Part shown: piece after piece, positions 61,240 to 64,000 of the stretch | Position numbering within the stretch: position 1 is the stretch's first letter | How the letters are laid out: the number at the start of each line of letters is the position of its first letter | NCBI GenBank assembly: GCA_023213315.1 | Contig: JAKCPI010012705.1 | Span: 24,533 to 88,532, forward strand | Source of the DNA: Euborellia annulipes | Taxonomy: Eukaryota; Arthropoda; Insecta; Dermaptera; Anisolabididae | Direction: 5' to 3' | Length of the DNA stretch: 64,000 bases | Made by a program: the position numbers and the translations under genes | Notes under the pieces: model-generated | What the model was told of the DNA's origin: nothing | Database searches by the model: none | Seen by the model: only the letters and a program-made list of their open reading frames with translations

Positions 61240-61430
61240 TTTTCGAACAAAGCGTTTTGTCCAAGAGCAAAACGTTTTGCTCAAAGCCAACACACACCAA
61301 TCGAGCAAAACGCTCAATGGCAAAACATTTTGTTCAATGATGGTGTTTGAGAAAAATGAGTTTAAAGTTTGTTTTTTCAATTTTTAACTTTGCCCATCAA
61401 CCGTAGGTTGGACAGGTAAAGTTATTGTTT
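61240..61430. repeat. AAAACG/CGTTTTG motif cluster and hairpin
   Basis: Words AACGTTTTCGAACAAAGCG, GCAAAACGTTTTGCTC, AGCAAAACGCTC and CAAAACATTTTG crowd 61235-61340. A hairpin AACTTTGCCCATCAACC / GGTTGGACAGGTAAAGTT follows (61378-61426). Confidence 0.6.
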
Positions 61431-61778
61431 TTATATAAAACTAGCCAGGGGCTGCGCCAACTTGTTGATTTTGTGTTTCCATATTGAAGAAATCTGATTA
61501 TAATTAATTTTCCAAAATATTTAAGAGGTTCAGATTATTACTACATTACTCCCTGGTCCATGTACTATATGTGTACTTAATTTCAAATAGATTCATTGAA
61601 AATTCCGCCCTGCGGAAAATTTTTTTTTCTGCAGTGAAATCATTCGACCTTTTTTTTGGAAAACTTTATATTTTTCATTTTTGGTTTATCTAAATATCTC
61701 GCGGCACCCCTTAGTGATAAAAAAATAATTGAATCTTTTGAACTTTTTTAGTAAATCGGCTCTCCTGAAAATTTAGCT
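61431..61778. other. AT-rich, G/C-tract repeat fragment
   Basis: Contains AAATTCCGCCCTGCGGAAAA, a piece of the G/C-tract repeat type. No gene. Confidence 0.35.
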
Positions 61779-61996
61779 CAGTGAGGGACAATATTAAGTC
61801 GTCACACCCATGCGCTTTCTACTTGTGATTATTTCATTGTTTTTAAAAAAATATTATATATTTTTTAATGGAAACTTTCATGGTTCAAACCTAGAATAGA
61901 AAATTTCCAATAAAGATTTTCATTTTCTTTTATAAAAACAATGAAATAATCACAAGTAGAAAACGCCTGGGTGGCACTTAATATTGTCCCTCACTG
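61779..61996. mobile_element. TA MITE (CAGTGAGGG type)
   Basis: Ends CAGTGAGGGACAATATTAAG and its inverse; arms continue into TTTCTACTTGTGATTATTTC. TA is seen on the right only. Close relative of 40624-40833. Confidence 0.83.
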
Positions 61997-62766
61997 TACC
62001 TTTTCATGTGGACAGTCATATATTTTTTTTTGAATTTTGGAGGGGAGGGAGGATCTATGGCCCTGATCCACAATATTTGGATCCAGATATATTATATATA
62101 TAGATCTATATAACTAGAGAAAAATTTGCCCACGGAAGAAAATCATAAATTGCCATTTATGTAAATAAGTTGTTAAGTTGTCCTGAATCTCACTTAATTT
62201 GAAGACGATTGATTTATTTATCACGAATGTGTTTATTAAAGCTTTTGTGGTTTGAATTATTATTGTTATACAAAAATGTGGTCTATAATAATAAAAGGAT
62301 TGATTTACTTGGAAAAAAGCTAATAAATATTGATAAATTAATTGCATCTCAATCAAGTTAATAAAGGAAATTAAGGGAACGACAAAAAAAGGGAAGGTGA
62401 TAAAAATTGAATGGGTTAAATATGTAATCAATAATAATACTTCTTCAAATGGGTTAAATATATATATATATATATACATGTATATATATTTTATAATTTA
62501 TTAGATTAAAAAAAATTACTTACGATTTTACGATTCGTTTTATTAATATATATTTATATTCATATATTTAATTTGCAAGAAAAGATATGACTTAGTTTAT
62601 ATATATATAAGGGTTTGGGTTGGGAATACAAATAGAATAAAATGTTATATTTAAAAAAAAAAATAAATAGAAGAGAGATTAATGATCCGATTCATTTTCC
62701 TAAAAGAATAGAGAAAATAAATAAATAAATGTAAATATTAAATATTCAATGATTATAGAAACTTAC
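61997..62766. other. AT-rich, intron or 3' flank of PHF14
   Basis: No exon recognised. TA microsatellites near 62090-62110 and 62460-62480. The one-arm copy of the 55.9-kb hairpin lies at 62225-62295. Confidence 0.4.
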
Positions 62767-62875
62767 CGTGGGGTCGCAATCAGCGCAATGCCAAGAATAT
62801 CCCCTCCTTTTGGGGGATTTCTTAACGGGCGGATCAAGACATGTAAAGTGATAGCATTTTTGACATTCGTCGCAT
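62767..62875 (-). CDS. PHF14: PHF14, second half of the last PHD finger
   Basis: After acceptor TTTCAG the exon completes Arg (AG|A) and reads CDECQKCYHFTCLDPPVKKS, PKRRGYSWHCADCDPT, ending ACG|GTAAGT. With the upstream exon it completes a C4-H-C3 PHD zinc finger. CDEC, CYHFxCLDPPxKKSPK and GYxW match the C-terminal finger of PHF14, a nuclear chromatin reader with several PHD fingers. Coding continues downstream (phase 0), but the next exon was not found in the window. Confidence 0.88.
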
Positions 62876-62957
62876 CTGAAACGTTCAAATGATTTCATTA
62901 TTATCGGTATTAAAACAAGTTTTTTTTTTTTTTTTTTTTTTTCAATTATTAATTTAC

Positions 62958-63238
62958 CTAACGAGATTTTGATTGGATCCTGGACCCTGACAGACATCGC
63001 ATTTAGTCATTTGATCAACCTCGCGAGTTTTTTTAGGAGCACTCGATCTTCTATTACTAACAGTAGAGGATGAAGTGTCAAAAGAGGCAGAAGCAACAGG
63101 TCCAGATTCTCCTAATGATTTAACTGGAGCCGTCACAGGCGGGGTATTTGATAAGAGTACCACTTGGTGTTGTGGAGAAACTGGCGCCCGAACCGGATTT
63201 GTTGAAACTGATTCTGTAGTCGAACTGGCGACGAACAT
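62958..63238 (-). CDS. PHF14: PHF14, linker and first half of the last PHD finger
   Basis: The frame runs from about 63238 to the donor GTTAG|GTAAAT. It encodes a Ser/Thr/Val/Pro-rich linker, then KKTREVDQMTKCDVCQGPGS and NQNLVR, the first two zinc ligands of the finger finished in 62767-62875. The 3' border is firm; the 5' border is not. The in-frame ATG at 63236-63238 follows an in-frame stop. A good acceptor (AATTTTCAG, about 63291) feeds a different frame that reads KPILPPNGEEPNGARF. So a frameshift, an unseen splice site or an assembly error lies near 63200-63240. Confidence 0.75.
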
Positions 63239-63574
63239 TTGAAGCGCGCCCCGTTAGGTTCCTCGCCATTCGGAGGAAGAATGGGCTTAATCTGAAAATT
63301 AAAATTTTGATTAATTCGCCTCTATATTAGTATTTTTCTCTTTATGGGCTATCTGTTTTGTCATAGTCTGATTATAAATTTTATTATATTTTAATTGCAA
63401 TTGACTTTATATTATACTATAGTAATTCAAATATAAATATAGACGATGTTATGCAGGAAGGAACTAAGCGCCTAAATCTGAGATAGGCACAATTGTAAAC
63501 AAAACCAAATATTTATCATTTTGGGAATCAAAATCCATACTTGGAAAAAAAATATGCAATTTTTAAATAATTAT

Positions 63575-63650
63575 AAATGCCCTCGGGGCTTGGATACCAT
63601 TTGGATACCAAATGGCTTAAATTAGAATGCCAGGACCCCCAATATATATA
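63575..63650 (+). mobile_element. SINE fragment
   Basis: CCTCGGGGCTTGGATACCATTTGGATACCAAATGGCTTAA and AATGCCAGGACCCCC are SINE head and body pieces joined by a deletion. Confidence 0.6.
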
Positions 63651-63659
63651 ATTATTAAT

Positions 63660-63900
63660 ACAACGGCAGGGGCGGCGCGTCCACTAGGCAAACTAGGCGG
63701 CCGCCTAGGGCGGCGGCCTGGAGAGGGCGGCAAAAATGTAAAAATAAAAAAAAATTTTGGTTCCTTGCAAAATGTTCCGCAGGCGGCACACCAAATTTTG
63801 GTTCCGTGTGCGGCAAAAAATTTTGTGTCTCAAAAAAGGTAAAACATTTTCCGGACGAGAAAAATTATTGTGACAATGTAAGAAATATATATAAAGGGCG
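63660..63900 (+). mobile_element. G/C-tract repeat fragment
   Basis: GGCAGGGGCGGCGCGTCCAC at the left, then CCTAGGGCGGCGGCC and GGCGGCAAAAAT blocks like those at 7858-7930 and 15960-16080. The right end was not identified. Confidence 0.5.
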
Positions 63901-64000
63901 CTAAAGGACTAACTTGCCCCGTTTTGCTAAATAACCTTGGCACGGACCTGTAAAGAGGTATATCTTGTTTTTCTCTATAAAATGGCAACTTATCTCAAAG

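Overview
This is eukaryotic, arthropod-like nuclear DNA: AT-rich, packed with transposable elements, with spliced genes whose introns carry GT/AG borders. Sure host genes are few. (1) A + strand gene for a secreted Gln/Pro-rich protein has exons at 6302-6520 and 9821-11407; its first exon is not recognised. (2) A complete - strand cytosolic NAD-dependent glycerol-3-phosphate dehydrogenase (Gpdh) gene runs from the ATG at 50318 to the stop at 22137. It has eight coding exons, all phases agree, and they give 350 residues. (3) Two - strand exons of PHF14, encoding its last PHD finger, lie at 62767-63238. (4) A phase-compatible pair of - strand exons (60208-60328, 55751-55875) looks like the N-terminus of a tissue inhibitor of metalloproteinases (TIMP). 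(5) A short candidate 5' coding region of an unknown - strand gene lies at 53945-54122. An insect or other arthropod is the best guess, from the Gpdh protein, the PHF14 finger and the transposon types (copia, Tc1/mariner and hAT MITEs, tRNA-SINEs, non-LTR elements). The species cannot be named from this window.

Layout: 1-6.3 kb is repeats (a palindrome-tailed family called A here, and a hAT-like element inside a dead non-LTR element). 6.3-11.5 kb is the secreted-protein gene, whose intron holds a triple-nested hAT insertion. 11.5-22.1 kb is AT-rich intergenic DNA with nested hAT elements and palindromes. 22.1-50.3 kb is Gpdh; its introns hold a 5' part of a copia element broken by a SINE, non-LTR fragments, MITEs and many palindromes. 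50.4-62.7 kb is intergenic or TIMP-like, and 62.7-64 kb is PHF14.

The most striking feature is a set of more than a dozen mostly unrelated inverted-repeat elements. Each arm carries the same short RNA-like module: CTGANGA, one extra base, a hairpin, GAAA, then usually CGT(C/T). This is the order of the catalytic core of a hammerhead ribozyme. In several copies the third requirement, pairing between the bases before CTGANGA and those after the predicted cleavage site, is also met, although the sequences differ (CACTT/AAGTG, AATAA/TTATT, GGCC/GGCC, GGCT/AGCC, TGTTCA/TGAGCA). Hammerheads are known from Penelope-like elements and retrozymes. Paired head-to-head copies scattered through a host gene, some in the sense strand of Gpdh introns, deserve attention.
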